Shown: piece after piece, positions 53,360-63,040 of the stretch
Position numbering within the stretch: the first letter of the stretch is position 1
Layout of the letters: every line of letters begins with the position of its first letter
Source of the DNA: Anaerococcus senegalensis JC48
Lineage (GTDB): Bacteria; Bacillota; Clostridia; Tissierellales; Peptoniphilaceae
Length of the DNA: 64,000 nt
Assembly (NCBI RefSeq): GCF_000321005.1
Contig: NZ_HE578908.1
Location: 1-64,000 of the forward strand
Direction: 5' to 3'
Notes under the pieces: model-generated
What the model was told of the DNA's origin: nothing
The model's database searches: none
The model's input: only the letters and a program-made list of their open reading frames with translations
Program-made: the position numbers and the translations under genes

Positions 53360-53943
53360 GATTCTATTCCCAAAGATTTTTTTGCCAAAGCATCCGCCAT
53401 ATCGTTGTATTTGTCATTTGAGTGGGCCTTTACTTTTATGAAATGTACATCGATTTTTTCCTTTGCTTTTTGGAAAAATTCGTAGTATCTTTTTGTAAGC
53501 TCGTTATTTCTCTTCCAATTTCCCTTAGCCCATGATTCTATTCCTTGGTAGTCAAAATGGATATAAATTGTTTTTTTACCATCGGTTATTGCCTTATTGA
53601 TTGCTCCGACACTTGCCTTTACTTCGCCTGCAACATTTCTGTGGATATGAAATTCGTCATCAAAATCCTTGTAAATTTCTTCAATTTTTTCATCAGTAAT
53701 ATAAACTATTCCCACTCCATATTTTTTATCTTTTTTTGAATAAGACCCATCAATATAGGCTATTACTGAATCTTTATCAGCCTTTATTTCAATTTCTTTC
53801 TCTTCCAAAAAATCTTCAGCATCTTCTTTTTTTTTGAAAGATTTATATATTGCTCCCTTGTATCCTTTTACTTCTTTTAAACACAAATCCCAGGATGTGT
53901 ATATCCCAGGATTTCTGCCTTTTTTTACTGCGTAATATTTCAT
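53356..53943 (-). CDS. rnhA: Ribonuclease HI with viroplasmin-like N-terminus
   Basis: Removes RNA from RNA-DNA hybrids. 195 residues: an N-terminal hybrid-binding (viroplasmin-like) domain, M-K-Y-Y-A-V-K-K-G-R-N-P-G-I-Y (about 1-45). The catalytic RNase H domain follows, with D65 (Y-I-D-G-S), E107, D131 and the D-M-A-D-A-L-A at the end. The four acidic residues of the active site are all present. It lies 5 bases after the amylase gene and overlaps the acetyltransferase remnant at its end. Confidence 0.93.
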   Translation of the reverse strand: MKYYAVKKGRNPGIYTSWDLCLKEVKGYKGAIYKSFKKKEDAEDFLEEKEIEIKADKDSVIAYIDGSYSKKDKKYGVGIVYITDEKIEEIYKDFDDEFHIHRNVAGEVKASVGAINKAITDGKKTIYIHFDYQGIESWAKGNWKRNNELTKRYYEFFQKAKEKIDVHFIKVKAHSNDKYNDMADALAKKSLGIES

Positions 53944-53948
53944 TTATT

Positions 53949-55394
53949 TTAATTTTCCTTTGCTACCCAATATGAAACTGAGCCAGGTCCAACATTAAAA
54001 ATTCCATTTCCATTTTCATCGATTGTAACTTCGTTTTTGTTATTTCCTGAAAGATCAATGTAGGTTTTCCCTGCTTCTTCCTCTCCAACAAACATTTGTT
54101 TTTCTGCCATATCTCCAATAGAAATCAAAACTGCAAGAGAAGAAGTTTTATCATCAGTTCTTCTAACCCATCCAACTACTTGAGGATTATCAAAATAATC
54201 ATCTTGACTTCCAAAAGAATATTTTTTTCTAACATCAAGCATCTTATCTATCATTTCTTTTAATGGATCTTTTTTAATTTCGCCTTTAAGTCCATAATAA
54301 TCTCCTGCAAATATGCAAGGATAACCATCTTTTCTAAATAATATCAAAGAATAGGCAATTTCTTTAAACCAATCATCTACCCAAGAATCCAAAGATTGTC
54401 CTGGCTGTGAATCGTGATTATCTACAAAAGTTACTGCTTGTAAAGGATGATTCTTAACTATGGTATTATTAAAAATATTTCTCATATCATAATTTCCATT
54501 GGACTTACTTGCCTCTTGGAAATGAAAATGAAGAGGTACATCAAATAAATCTATTTTCCAATCAGTATCATCCAAATATCCATCAATTTGGCCCTCATCA
54601 TATTGCCAGTATTCACCGAGAAGATAAAAATCATCTTTCTTTTTTTCCATAATATGTTTGGATAGATCATAAATAAATTCATCAGAAATGTGTTTTAAAG
54701 CATCATATCTAAAACCATCAACACCAGTTTGATCCATAAACCAATCAACCCATTTAAAAATTTCTTCTTTTACTTCTGGGTGAGAATGGTCAATGTCAGC
54801 ATTCATAAGGTAATCGAAATTTCCCTTTTCATCACTTACACCATCATCCCAATATTTTCCATCACCAAGGATCCTAAATATAGCCTTTGTATCGGTATTT
54901 GCATCATAATCAACACCTGTAAAATGGTAATAATGCCATACAAAGTCAGAATATTTACCAGCCCTTCCAGGAAAATTAAAACCTGTCCAAGCCTTTATTT
55001 TCATATCTTCTGATACATCTTTTTCTCTGTTGTTTTGATCTACCATTCTTGCCATAAATTCTTCTTCAAAATCAGCATTTCCTTTGTGATTTAAAACAAC
55101 ATCGGCATAAACTTTTATTTCATTTTTGTGAAGTTCATCAATGGCTTCAAGAAGTTCTTCTTTTGTTCCATATTTAGTCCTGACTGTGCCCTTTTGGTCA
55201 AATTCTCCCAAATCCCACAAGTCATAAATTCCATATCCAACATCTTGGTCTCCTCCACCCTTACACATTGGTGGAAGCCAGAGAGCATCTATTCCTGCAT
55301 CTTTTATATTTTTTGCATTTTCTTTTAAAAATTTATAATAGCCTCCGTCAGCGGGACTGTCCCACTCGAAGGCTTGCATCATAACGTCACTCAT
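53949..55394 (-). CDS. amyA: Intracellular alpha-amylase (GH13)
   Basis: Cleaves alpha-1,4-glucan bonds. 481 residues without a signal peptide, so it acts on glycogen or imported maltodextrin in the cell. The catalytic triad is D231 (G-V-D-G-F-R-Y-D-A-L-K-H), E261 (L-L-G-E-Y-W) and D328 (V-D-N-H-D-S-Q). The calcium/domain B region and the C-terminal domain C are present (length normal for cytoplasmic AmyA/AmyS). The stop lies next to the RNase H start, and deoC immediately precedes it on the strand. Confidence 0.94.
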   Translation of the reverse strand: MSDVMMQAFEWDSPADGGYYKFLKENAKNIKDAGIDALWLPPMCKGGGDQDVGYGIYDLWDLGEFDQKGTVRTKYGTKEELLEAIDELHKNEIKVYADVVLNHKGNADFEEEFMARMVDQNNREKDVSEDMKIKAWTGFNFPGRAGKYSDFVWHYYHFTGVDYDANTDTKAIFRILGDGKYWDDGVSDEKGNFDYLMNADIDHSHPEVKEEIFKWVDWFMDQTGVDGFRYDALKHISDEFIYDLSKHIMEKKKDDFYLLGEYWQYDEGQIDGYLDDTDWKIDLFDVPLHFHFQEASKSNGNYDMRNIFNNTIVKNHPLQAVTFVDNHDSQPGQSLDSWVDDWFKEIAYSLILFRKDGYPCIFAGDYYGLKGEIKKDPLKEMIDKMLDVRKKYSFGSQDDYFDNPQVVGWVRRTDDKTSSLAVLISIGDMAEKQMFVGEEEAGKTYIDLSGNNKNEVTIDENGNGIFNVGPGSVSYWVAKEN

Positions 55395-56036
55395 TTATTT
55401 TTCTCCCTTTACTATATCAATAGATGCTGAACAACCAAGTCGACTTGCTCCAGCCTCAATCATTTCCATTGCCTCATCATAAGTATGGATTCCTCCACTT
55501 GCCTTAACTCCCATTTCTTGTCCAACAGTTTTTCTCATAAGAGCCACATCTTCTTTTTTTGCTCCAGCTGTAGAAAATCCTGTAGAAGTTTTTACAAAAT
55601 CAGCTCCAGCTTCTTTGGAAATCTCACATACTTTAATTTTGTCCTCATTATCAAGAAGGCAAGTTTCAATAATAACTTTTAATATTTTATCCCCACAAGC
55701 CTTTTTAACTTCTTTTATATCATTAAGGATATAATCATAGTCCTTATCCTTAAGTCTTCCAACGTTAATTACCATATCAATTTCATCAGCACCGTTTTTT
55801 ATAGCATCTTCTGCTTCAAAAACCTTAGACTTTGTAGTCATAGCTCCCAAAGGAAAGCCAATTACTGATGTGATCCTTATATCCTTATCCATATTTCTAA
55901 TAAAAGAAACATAAGAAGAATTTACACATACAGACTTAAATTCGTATTCCTTAGCCTCTTCAACAATTTTTTTAACTTGATCTTTTGTGGCATCAGCTTT
56001 TAATAAAGTGTGATCAATATATCGATTAATTTTCAT
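55395..56036 (-). CDS. deoC: Deoxyribose-phosphate aldolase
   Basis: Splits 2-deoxyribose-5-phosphate into glyceraldehyde-3-phosphate and acetaldehyde, in the salvage of deoxynucleosides. 213 residues, TIM barrel. The Schiff-base lysine is in [10 protein letters not shown], with the proton-relay lysine near [14 protein letters not shown] begins the barrel. It overlaps the SpoIIE-phosphatase gene's end by 11 bases and directly abuts the amylase gene. Confidence 0.96.
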   Translation of the reverse strand: MKINRYIDHTLLKADATKDQVKKIVEEAKEYEFKSVCVNSSYVSFIRNMDKDIRITSVIGFPLGAMTTKSKVFEAEDAIKNGADEIDMVINVGRLKDKDYDYILNDIKEVKKACGDKILKVIIETCLLDNEDKIKVCEISKEAGADFVKTSTGFSTAGAKKEDVALMRKTVGQEMGVKASGGIHTYDEAMEMIEAGASRLGCSASIDIVKGEK

Positions 56037-57126
56037 TTAATTCTCCTTTATAATCAATTAAGGCAAGACTAATATCATCATCTTGTTCTCCCCAAGTGAA
56101 ATTTTCTAAATCACTTAAAATAAAATCTAGTTTCTTATTTTTTTTCAAAATTTTCATCAATCTTTCAACAGAATATTCATTTTTATCAATATCCTTACTT
56201 TCAGTAACTCCATCTGTATAAAATAAAACTCTATCTTTTGGATTTAGGTTTATAGTTACTTCTTGATAAATATTTTGCTCTATTATATTTGAAATCATTC
56301 TTCCAGAAACTACAAGTTTCTCCACATAATTTTTATTATGTATTAAGTGAAGAGGTGGGCAATTGTGACCTGCATTTGAAAAGGTAAGGGTATTATTTTT
56401 GCAGTCAAAAATTCCAATCCATACTGTAAAATATTGGGATGAGTTCATATCAAGTTTTACAAATCCTTCTCTTAATTTCTTTAGGACTTGGCCTGGAGAA
56501 TAGTCAATATGTCTTTCAAAAATAGCTTGAATTGATAATTTTACAAACATAGTCATAATAGAAGATTTAACACCATGTCCCATAACATCTGCTATATAAA
56601 AGGCGTATTTATCATCATCTACTTTTATAATATCAAACAAATCACCAGAAACATCATTAGAAGGTATATACCTACCTTCAAGTTTTATATCTCCATATCT
56701 CTTATTTTTAGGCAAAATATTTGTTTGAATTTTTCTAACAAACCTAATATCTTCAAGCATCTTTCTATTCGCATTAAAAAGATCAACCTTCATCTTAGAC
56801 TCACTAGTAATGTCCCTATAAACTTCTATTATACCTACAAATTCATTATTATTATAAAGTGGTGAAGATTTAATAGAATAATATTTTCCATTAATAAGTC
56901 TTTCTTCTTCAATTGTAGTACTTTTAAAAATATCCGATTTTTCGCTAAGTTTATCAGCATCAATATTTTGCTCAATGAGTGATCTATCAAGGTGAATATC
57001 TCTTTTCATTTTTTCATTTATAAAGACAATTCTGCCATATTTATCGAGTATTCTAACCCAATCATCCATTGAGTTTAACACATAGAAATTATCATCTCTA
57101 AATTTTTCTATTTTTTCCTTACCCAT
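56026..57126 (-). CDS. PAS-domain SpoIIE/RsbU-type PP2C phosphatase
   Basis: Ser/Thr phosphatase that would dephosphorylate an anti-sigma-factor antagonist or another target. 366 residues: an N-terminal PAS domain (about 15-125) with [11 protein letters not shown], a short linker helix, then the PP2C domain (about 150-365). Metal-site motifs are [23 protein letters not shown] and D-D-D-I-S-L. The acidic residues are intact, so it should be active. No RsbV/RsbW pair lies in this window. The first gene of a unit with deoC, amyA and rnhA. Confidence 0.88.
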   Translation of the reverse strand: MGKEKIEKFRDDNFYVLNSMDDWVRILDKYGRIVFINEKMKRDIHLDRSLIEQNIDADKLSEKSDIFKSTTIEEERLINGKYYSIKSSPLYNNNEFVGIIEVYRDITSESKMKVDLFNANRKMLEDIRFVRKIQTNILPKNKRYGDIKLEGRYIPSNDVSGDLFDIIKVDDDKYAFYIADVMGHGVKSSIMTMFVKLSIQAIFERHIDYSPGQVLKKLREGFVKLDMNSSQYFTVWIGIFDCKNNTLTFSNAGHNCPPLHLIHNKNYVEKLVVSGRMISNIIEQNIYQEVTINLNPKDRVLFYTDGVTESKDIDKNEYSVERLMKILKKNKKLDFILSDLENFTWGEQDDDISLALIDYKGELNEN

Positions 57127-57260
57127 ATGAACCTCTTTTTAACATTTATTCTCTTATAATGTTAACATTTATGAGCCATATTTTCAATTTTTATCATAAT
57201 AAAAAATTAATCTAAAATTTATAAAAATAATTTCATTTATTAAAATATAAAAATAAGCAT

Positions 57261-57290
57261 AAAAAAAAGCACCTTATTTTCATAAGATGC
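57261..57290 (-). terminator. Terminator of the alpha operon
   Basis: Stem of about 9 bp (GCATCTTAT and ATAAGGTGC, one mismatch) followed on the minus strand by TTTTTTTT. It lies just beyond the rplQ stop. Confidence 0.85.
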
Positions 57291-57305
57291 TATAGAGTAA
57301 GTTAA

Positions 57306-57647
57306 TTATACTAATTCTATAATTGCTCTTTCAGAACCATCGCCTTTTCTTGGTCCAAGTTTTAATACTCTAGTATATCCACCATTTCTATCTTCATAAT
57401 TTGGTGCTATTTCACCAAATAATTTTTGAACTGTAGATGGTTTATATATATATTGAGCTGCTTGTCTTCTTGTATGAAGAGTATTTTTCTTTCCTAATGT
57501 AATCATACGATCAGCCATTTTTTGAGTTTCTTTTGCTCTTGTTAGGGTAGTAGTAATTCTACCATTGTCTAACAAAGAAGTTACTTGATTTCTAAGTAAG
57601 GCATTTCTATGATCAGTTCTTCTACCAAGCTTTCTTTTATTAGCCAT
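57306..57647 (-). CDS. rplQ: 50S ribosomal protein L17
   Basis: 113 residues with the L17 pattern [16 protein letters not shown] and T-T-L-T-R-A-K-E. Lies at the peptide-exit tunnel region of the 50S subunit. Two adjacent ATG codons are found; the second (57647) has the better distance from GGAGG. Last gene of the alpha operon, 6 bases after rpoA, and followed by a terminator. The usual ecfA/ecfT/truA genes that follow in many Firmicutes are absent. Confidence 0.97.
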   Translation of the reverse strand: MANKRKLGRRTDHRNALLRNQVTSLLDNGRITTTLTRAKETQKMADRMITLGKKNTLHTRRQAAQYIYKPSTVQKLFGEIAPNYEDRNGGYTRVLKLGPRKGDGSERAIIELV

Positions 57648-57656
57648 CATATCCTC

Positions 57657-58613
57657 CTATTCTTCTCTTAAGTTAAGTCCTAAACTATGGATTTTATCTA
57701 TAACTTCATCTAAAGATTTTTTACCGAAGTTTTTAATATCTTTTAGTTCAGATTCACTTTTTTCTATTATCTCACCAACAGTATTATATCCTGCTCTTTT
57801 TAGACAATTGAATGATCTTAATGATAGATCTAATTCTTCAATAGTTTTAGATAATTCTACTTGATTATCATCGTCATCTTCAATTTCTTCAACTTCTTCT
57901 TCCTCAACTTCTGGTGGGAATTGTTGACCAGGAAGATCTTTGAAAAATCTAATATCTTCCATCAAAATTGAAGCTCCTTCAGATAAGGCTTCTTGCGGAG
58001 TGATTGTTCCATCAGTCCAAACTTCAAGGATTAATTTATCATAATCTGTAGATTCACCAACTCTAGTATTTTCTACTGTAAAGTTTACACTTTTAACTGG
58101 TGTAAATGATGAGTCTATTGCAATTGCTCCTATAGGATCTGTATCCTTTTTATTTTGTTCAGCAACTCTATATCCCTTACCGTCAGTAACATCAAGTGCT
58201 ATGAATAATCTTCCTTTATCATTAACTGTTGCAAGATAATGATCAGGATTTGCTACTTCAACTTGGGCATCTGTTTTTATATCTTTTGCTGTAACAATTT
58301 TTGGACCTTCTATATCTAAAAATAGAGTTAGATCTTCTTTAGTATGTTTTTTTATATCAATACCTTTGATATTTAATATTAATTCAGGTACATCTTCCAC
58401 AACTCCAGGAATTGTAGAAAATTCGTGTAGTACCCCGTCTATAAGAATCTTTGAGACGCTAGAACCAGGTAAGGATGATAAAAGCATCCTTCTCATACTG
58501 TTTCCTATGGTTGTACCATAGCCTCTTTCGAGTGGATATAGGACAAACTTTCCGTAATTAGTTTCTTCGTCTATATCTAAAATTTCAATTTTTGTATCTA
58601 ATTTTTCTATCAT
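57657..58613 (-). CDS. rpoA: RNA polymerase alpha subunit
   Basis: Scaffold of RNA polymerase and contact for activators. 318 residues: N-terminal domain (about 1-230, with L-E-R-G-Y-G-T-T-I-G-N-S-M-R-R-M-L-L-S), a flexible acidic linker (about 235-250) and a C-terminal DNA/activator domain (L-S-L-R-S-F-N-C-L-K-R-A). Usual length. It lies 33 bases after rpsD. Confidence 0.98.
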   Translation of the reverse strand: MIEKLDTKIEILDIDEETNYGKFVLYPLERGYGTTIGNSMRRMLLSSLPGSSVSKILIDGVLHEFSTIPGVVEDVPELILNIKGIDIKKHTKEDLTLFLDIEGPKIVTAKDIKTDAQVEVANPDHYLATVNDKGRLFIALDVTDGKGYRVAEQNKKDTDPIGAIAIDSSFTPVKSVNFTVENTRVGESTDYDKLILEVWTDGTITPQEALSEGASILMEDIRFFKDLPGQQFPPEVEEEEVEEIEDDDDNQVELSKTIEELDLSLRSFNCLKRAGYNTVGEIIEKSESELKDIKNFGKKSLDEVIDKIHSLGLNLREE

Positions 58614-58646
58614 TGTATCTCCTTAGTTCTAACAATTTAACTAATT

Positions 58647-59240
58647 CTATTTAGAATAGAACTCAACAATCATACGTTCTTCTACAGGTATATCAATATC
58701 TTCTCTTGTTGGGAAGTTTGTAACTTTTACCTTTAAGTTTTCTAAATCTGAATCTAACCATGAAACTATACCGAATGATTGATTTGTTTCTTTGATAGCC
58801 TTAAATAATTGGCTTGATCTAGATTTTTCTTTAACTTCGATAACATCTCCTTCTTTTACAAGAATTGATGGGATGTCAACACTTTTACCATTTAATAATA
58901 AATGTCCGTGTGTTACAACTTGTCTTGCTTCTCTTCTAGTTCTAGCAAGTCCTGATCTAAATGCTATATTGTCAAGTCTTCTTTCACAAAGGATTATTAG
59001 GTTTTCACCTGTTTGTCCCTTCATTTTTGAAGCTTTTTCATAATAACTTCTAAATTGTTTTTCACTTACTCCGTAGATGAATTTAGCTTTTTGTTTTTCC
59101 CTTTGTTGCATACCATATTCACTGAGTTTTCTTCTTTGATTAGAGTTTGATCTTTTAGATTCTCCTGAATATCCTAAATATGCTGGGCTTATTCCTAAGC
59201 TTCTACATCTTTTAAAAATTGGATCTCTGCTTACTGCCAT
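58647..59240 (-). CDS. rpsD: 30S ribosomal protein S4
   Basis: Primary 16S rRNA-binding protein, also an mRNA-entry helicase component. About 197 residues: start A-V-S-R-D-P-I-F-K-R-C-R-S-L-G and an S4 RNA-binding domain (L-D-N-I-A-F-R-S-G-L-A-R-T-R-R-E-A-R). The Cys cluster of some S4 proteins is absent. ATG 59240 follows AAGGAG; the in-frame GTG six bases upstream is not needed. Its place between rpsK and rpoA is typical for Clostridia, not for Bacillus. Confidence 0.97.
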   Translation of the reverse strand: MAVSRDPIFKRCRSLGISPAYLGYSGESKRSNSNQRRKLSEYGMQQREKQKAKFIYGVSEKQFRSYYEKASKMKGQTGENLIILCERRLDNIAFRSGLARTRREARQVVTHGHLLLNGKSVDIPSILVKEGDVIEVKEKSRSSQLFKAIKETNQSFGIVSWLDSDLENLKVKVTNFPTREDIDIPVEERMIVEFYSK

Positions 59241-59252
59241 AGTCACTCCTTA

Positions 59253-59657
59253 TTAAACTCTTCTTCTCTTAGGTGGTCTACAACCATTGTGAGGAATTGG
59301 TGTTACGTCTTTTATCATTGTTACTTCAAGACCTGCTGCTTGTAAACTTCTGATTGCAGATTCTCTTCCTGAGCCTGGTCCTTTAACAAATACTTCTACA
59401 CTTTTTAAACCATATACCATAGCTTTTTTAGCTGCTTCTAATGCTGCTTCTTGTGCTGCAAAAGGAGTAGATTTTCTTGATCCTCTAAAACCTAATTGTC
59501 CAGCACTAGCCCATGATAAGGCATTACCTTGTGCATCTGTCAAAGTTACCATTGTATTATTGAATGTTGAATTGATATGAGCTTGTCCTCTTTCGACATT
59601 CTTTTTAACTCTTCTTCTACCTCTTTTAGCAGAAGATTTTCTAGTCTTTGCTGCCAT
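59253..59657 (-). CDS. rpsK: 30S ribosomal protein S11
   Basis: Part of the 30S platform near the E site. 134 residues, the usual length. Conserved [15 protein letters not shown], and [11 protein letters not shown], and the C-terminal P-P-K-R-R-R-V. An SD (GGAGG) precedes it, 8 bases after rpsM. Confidence 0.98.
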   Translation of the reverse strand: MAAKTRKSSAKRGRRRVKKNVERGQAHINSTFNNTMVTLTDAQGNALSWASAGQLGFRGSRKSTPFAAQEAALEAAKKAMVYGLKSVEVFVKGPGSGRESAIRSLQAAGLEVTMIKDVTPIPHNGCRPPKRRRV

Positions 59658-59665
59658 ATCTCCTC

Positions 59666-60007
59666 CTAATGTCTTCCTTTTCTAGTTCTTGCGTTATTTT
59701 TTGTATTTTGACCTCTTACAGGTAGACCTTTTTTATGTCTAATTCCTCTGTAACAATTAATTTCTCTAAGGTTTCTGATATTCATTGATACTTCACGTCT
59801 TAAGTCACCTTCGATTGTGTAATCATCAAGTATCTCACGAATTTTTCCTAGTTCACCTTCTGTAAGGTCTTTCATTTTTGTATCAGGATTAATTCCTGCT
59901 TTTTCTAATATTTCTTGTGCTGAAGATTTTCCTATACCATAAATATAAGTTAATCCTATTTCTGCTCTTTTTTCTCTAGGTAAGTCTATACCAGCTATTC
60001 TTGGCAT
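59666..60007 (-). CDS. rpsM: 30S ribosomal protein S13
   Basis: Located at the 30S head, contacting the 50S and the P-site tRNA. 113 residues. Characteristic [10 protein letters not shown] and the C-terminal [25 protein letters not shown]. It begins 11 bases after rpmJ. Confidence 0.98.
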   Translation of the reverse strand: MPRIAGIDLPREKRAEIGLTYIYGIGKSSAQEILEKAGINPDTKMKDLTEGELGKIREILDDYTIEGDLRREVSMNIRNLREINCYRGIRHKKGLPVRGQNTKNNARTRKGRH

Positions 60008-60018
60008 CTAATACCTCC

Positions 60019-60132
60019 TTAACCTTGTCTTTGTTTATGTTTTGGATTTTCGCAAATTACCATAACTTTTCCGTTTCTTTTGATAATTTTGCATTTATCA
60101 CACATTTTTTTTACTGATGCTCTAACTTTCAT
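60019..60132 (-). CDS. rpmJ: 50S ribosomal protein L36
   Basis: Very small zinc-ribbon 50S protein, 37 residues. Reads [15 protein letters not shown] at the start and [13 protein letters not shown] at the end. The zinc ligands (C-x-x-C, C and H) are all present. It lies between rpsM and the structured element, in the usual place in the operon. It is too short for size-filtered gene calls. Confidence 0.98.
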   Translation of the reverse strand: MKVRASVKKMCDKCKIIKRNGKVMVICENPKHKQRQG

Positions 60133-60169
60133 TATCGTTCTCTCTTTCTTTATCTAAAACTTGTTTATC

Positions 60170-60283
60170 AAATAGTCAACTAAAAGCTTTCTCTAGCTTT
60201 GCTCACTTAGTTTTTCGGGCTCATCTTATTCGCCTCGAAAATTAAAGATTTTTTCAAAATCTTTAACACTGCCGTGACTATTT
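60170..60283. repeat. 114-base multi-hairpin element between rpmJ and infA
   Basis: A closing 9-bp inverted repeat, AAATAGTCA (60170-60178) with TGACTATTT (60275-60283), surrounds three hairpins. They are an 11-bp stem (arms 60242-60252 and 60256-60266), a 9-bp stem with one bulged base (60212-60220 with 60232-60241), and a third with AACTA/TAGTT and AAAGCT/AGCTTT (60178-60212). The right arm contains the infA stop codon TAG. It is transcribed within the operon, so it may be a leader-like RNA or a small mobile element. No known RNA matches. No gene is visible. Confidence 0.55.
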
Positions 60284-60496
60284 ACGTCTCCAAGTAATTC
60301 TTCCTTGAGTAAGATCGTATGGAGATAATTCAACTGTTACTGTATCTCCTGGTAATATTCTAATGTAGTTCATTCTTAGTTTACCTGAAATATGTGCTTG
60401 TATTTCATGTCCATTTTCTAGTTCTACTTTAAATATTGCATTTGGTAGAGCTTCTTTAACTACTCCTGTTACTTCTATAGCATCTTTTTTTGACAT
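60278..60496 (-). CDS. infA: Translation initiation factor IF-1
   Basis: Blocks the A site of the 30S subunit during initiation. 72 residues, OB-fold: [14 protein letters not shown] and [19 protein letters not shown] strong SD is present (AAAGGAGAG). The stop codon lies in the arm of the neighbouring inverted repeat. The map gene that usually lies between adk and infA is missing; the 170 bases between (60497-60666) hold no gene. Confidence 0.98.
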   Translation of the reverse strand: MSKKDAIEVTGVVKEALPNAIFKVELENGHEIQAHISGKLRMNYIRILPGDTVTVELSPYDLTQGRITWRRK

Positions 60497-60666
60497 CGAT
60501 AAAATCTCTCCTTTTCTTTTTTATTTTGATCTATTAATGTCTGATTGATTCTTTTTTACAACAAGACATAATCAAGATATCTTTAATAATGAAAGACTCT
60601 ATCTTTATCTCGTTTTCGATTTTGTAATTCATTGAAAAATTTAGCATATTTGTTAATATTTTATAC

Positions 60667-61311
60667 TTATCTACCTAAACTTTTTTTGATTTGATCAAAA
60701 ACTTCATCAGGAGTTTTTGCACCGTCAATAGTAACTAATATACCTTTTTTGTTGTAGTAATCAATCAAAACTGATGTGTGTTTGTTGTAAACATCAAGTC
60801 TTTCTTTAACTGCTGCTTCTGTGTCATCTTCTCTTTGAATTAATTTTTCGCCAGTTTCATCATCAATTCCTTCAACTTTTGGAGGGTTGAATTTTATATG
60901 ATAAACTTTTCCAGTTGACACATTTACTCTTCTTCCAGATATTCTTTCAATAATTACATCTTCAGGTACGTTGATATTTATTACCTTATCAATCTTATTA
61001 TCTCTTTTTTGCATTCCTTCATCAAGTGCTTCGGCTTGAGTAATATTTCTTGGGAATCCGTCTAATAGAACTGTCTTTCCATCTTCTACCTTATCTAAAG
61101 CGTCCCAAACTAAATCTATTGTTAACTCATCTGGAACTAATTGACCTTTATTAATATATTCTTTAGCTTTAGCTCCCAAAGGTGTGTTATTTTTCATATT
61201 TGTTCTAAATATGTCACCTGTTGAAATTTGAACTGTATCCAATTCTTTAATTAATCTTTCTGCTTGTGTTCCTTTTCCGGCTCCCGGAGGTCCTAACAAT
61301 ATGATATTCAT
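60667..61311 (-). CDS. adk: Adenylate kinase
   Basis: Converts 2 ADP to ATP plus AMP. 214 residues: P-loop G-P-P-G-A-G-K-G-T-Q, D-G-F-P-R-N segment, and a LID domain with R-R-V-N-V-S-T-G-K-V-Y. The four zinc-binding cysteines seen in many Firmicutes adenylate kinases are replaced here (V-S-T-G-K), so the LID is zinc-free. Starts 4 bases after secY. Confidence 0.98.
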   Translation of the reverse strand: MNIILLGPPGAGKGTQAERLIKELDTVQISTGDIFRTNMKNNTPLGAKAKEYINKGQLVPDELTIDLVWDALDKVEDGKTVLLDGFPRNITQAEALDEGMQKRDNKIDKVININVPEDVIIERISGRRVNVSTGKVYHIKFNPPKVEGIDDETGEKLIQREDDTEAAVKERLDVYNKHTSVLIDYYNKKGILVTIDGAKTPDEVFDQIKKSLGR

Positions 61312-61315
61312 AATA

Positions 61316-62587
61316 TTACCTGTTTAAAAATCCTTTGTAGTTTTTCATAGTAAGCATAGCTTCTATTTGTTTCACTGTTTCAAGTATTACACCAACAACA
61401 ATTATTACTGAACTTCCTCCAAATGACAAGTTTAGTCCTAAAAATCTTGATGATAGTGCTGGTACTATTGTAAGTAATGCTAACGAAATAGCACCAATAA
61501 ATGTGATTTTGTTTCCAACTTTTGCTAGGTAATCACTAGTAGGTTTTCCTGGTCTTATTCCTGGAACAAAACCACCATTTTGTTGTAGTTGCTTAGCATA
61601 TTCAACTGTATTAAATTGTATCATGTTGTAGAAGTAAGCAAATACCAAAATTAGTACTGCTTGAACAACAAGATAAATTACAAATCCAAATGTTGATTTG
61701 CTAAAGAATTGATTCAATCCTCCATTTGCATTTCCCATAAATAATGAAATTGTTGATGGGATAGCTAGTACTGCTGAAGCAAATATTATTGGCATTACAC
61801 CACTCATATTTACTTTTACAGGAATGTGAGTTGATTGTCCACCATACATTTTTCTTCCAACTACTCTTTTTGCATATTGGACTGGTATTTTTCTTTCACC
61901 TTCTGTAATCTTTACAGTAAATACTACTATAAAAATTATCACAAGTGCCATGATTAAGATTGAAAGCCATGAAATTGTATCGTAGTGAAGTCCAGTCTTC
62001 CATGTTTTAAGGGTTTTAGGTACGTTTGCGATTATACCCATGAAGATTATAATAGATACACCATTTCCAATTCCTTTTTCAGTTATGGTTTCACCCATCC
62101 ATGTAACAAGCATTGTTCCACCAATAAGTACTACATTCATAACTATTTTTTGGAATGATGTAGCAGATGATAAAGCTGCTCCATATAATCCGTTTGTTAT
62201 AGCTATAGCTTGAAATATAGCAAGAAATATTGTCATATATCTTGTATATTTTTGTATAGTTTTCCTTCCTGCTTCGCCTTCTTTTGTTAGCTCTTCAAAT
62301 CTTGGTATTACAACTGTAAGTAATTGCATTACGATTGATGCTGTAATGTAAGGTTGTACTCCAAGAGCAAATATTGATAAAGTAGAAAGTCCACCACCTG
62401 TTAACATATTTAAGTAATCAACTAGTGTTCCTTCCATTCCTTTATATGCCTCAGCTAACTTTTGTGCGTCTATAAATGGAATTGGGATGTTATTTCCTAA
62501 TCTATAGATTAATAACATCACAAGAGTGAAGTAGAATTTTTTTCTTATTTCTTCTTCACCCCATGCTCTCTTTAGCGTATCTAACAT
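61316..62587 (-). CDS. secY: Protein translocase subunit SecY
   Basis: Channel subunit of the Sec translocase, in the cytoplasmic membrane, 423 residues with ten spans. Familiar segments: G-N-N-I-P-I-P-F-I-D near the start, L-T-G-G-G-L-S-T-L-S-I-F-A-L-G-V-Q-P-Y-I-T-A-S, and F-V-P-G-I-R-P-G-K-P-T at the C-terminal half. The start overlaps the rplO stop by one base (coupled). Confidence 0.97.
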   Translation of the reverse strand: MLDTLKRAWGEEEIRKKFYFTLVMLLIYRLGNNIPIPFIDAQKLAEAYKGMEGTLVDYLNMLTGGGLSTLSIFALGVQPYITASIVMQLLTVVIPRFEELTKEGEAGRKTIQKYTRYMTIFLAIFQAIAITNGLYGAALSSATSFQKIVMNVVLIGGTMLVTWMGETITEKGIGNGVSIIIFMGIIANVPKTLKTWKTGLHYDTISWLSILIMALVIIFIVVFTVKITEGERKIPVQYAKRVVGRKMYGGQSTHIPVKVNMSGVMPIIFASAVLAIPSTISLFMGNANGGLNQFFSKSTFGFVIYLVVQAVLILVFAYFYNMIQFNTVEYAKQLQQNGGFVPGIRPGKPTSDYLAKVGNKITFIGAISLALLTIVPALSSRFLGLNLSFGGSSVIIVVGVILETVKQIEAMLTMKNYKGFLNR

Positions 62588-63030
62588 TAGATCACCTCAG
62601 CCTTTCCCCCTTGGGCTGTGATTTTCTCTTCTGCAGATTTTGTAAATTTATGAGCTTTTACTGTTAATTTCTTTGTTATTTCGCCGTCACCAAGAATTTT
62701 GATTCCAGCTTTTGCTTTATTTTTATTTAAAATTTTATTTTCAAATAGTAGTTCAGGTGTAACTTCTGTACCGTCTTCAAATATATCTAAATCACAAACA
62801 TTAATTGTTTCATATTCTTTTGTGTTGATATTTTTGAATCCTCTTTTTGGAAGACGTCTAAATAATGGCATTTGACCACCTTCAAATCCTGGTCTAACTC
62901 CTCCACCACTTCTTGAGTTTTGTCCGTCTTGACCACGACCTGCTCTAGTTCCGTTTCCACTTCCTGGACCTCTACCTTTTCTATTTTTTGTTTTTAGCTT
63001 TTGGTTAGGTTTTAAATCGTGAAGTTTCAT
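62587..63030 (-). CDS. rplO: 50S ribosomal protein L15
   Basis: 147 residues, typical length; Gly/Arg-rich start ([15 protein letters not shown]) and an SM-like C-domain. It takes part in late 50S assembly. One-base overlap with secY downstream, 10 bases after rpmD. Confidence 0.97.
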   Translation of the reverse strand: MKLHDLKPNQKLKTKNRKGRGPGSGNGTRAGRGQDGQNSRSGGGVRPGFEGGQMPLFRRLPKRGFKNINTKEYETINVCDLDIFEDGTEVTPELLFENKILNKNKAKAGIKILGDGEITKKLTVKAHKFTKSAEEKITAQGGKAEVI

Positions 63031-63040
63031 TTTACACCTC

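Noticed and set aside
54729-55013. 94-codon plus-strand open frame within the alpha-amylase gene
   Set aside because: Antisense to catalytic-domain codons, hydrophobic by chance from the reverse of Asp/Glu/Lys codons, no SD.
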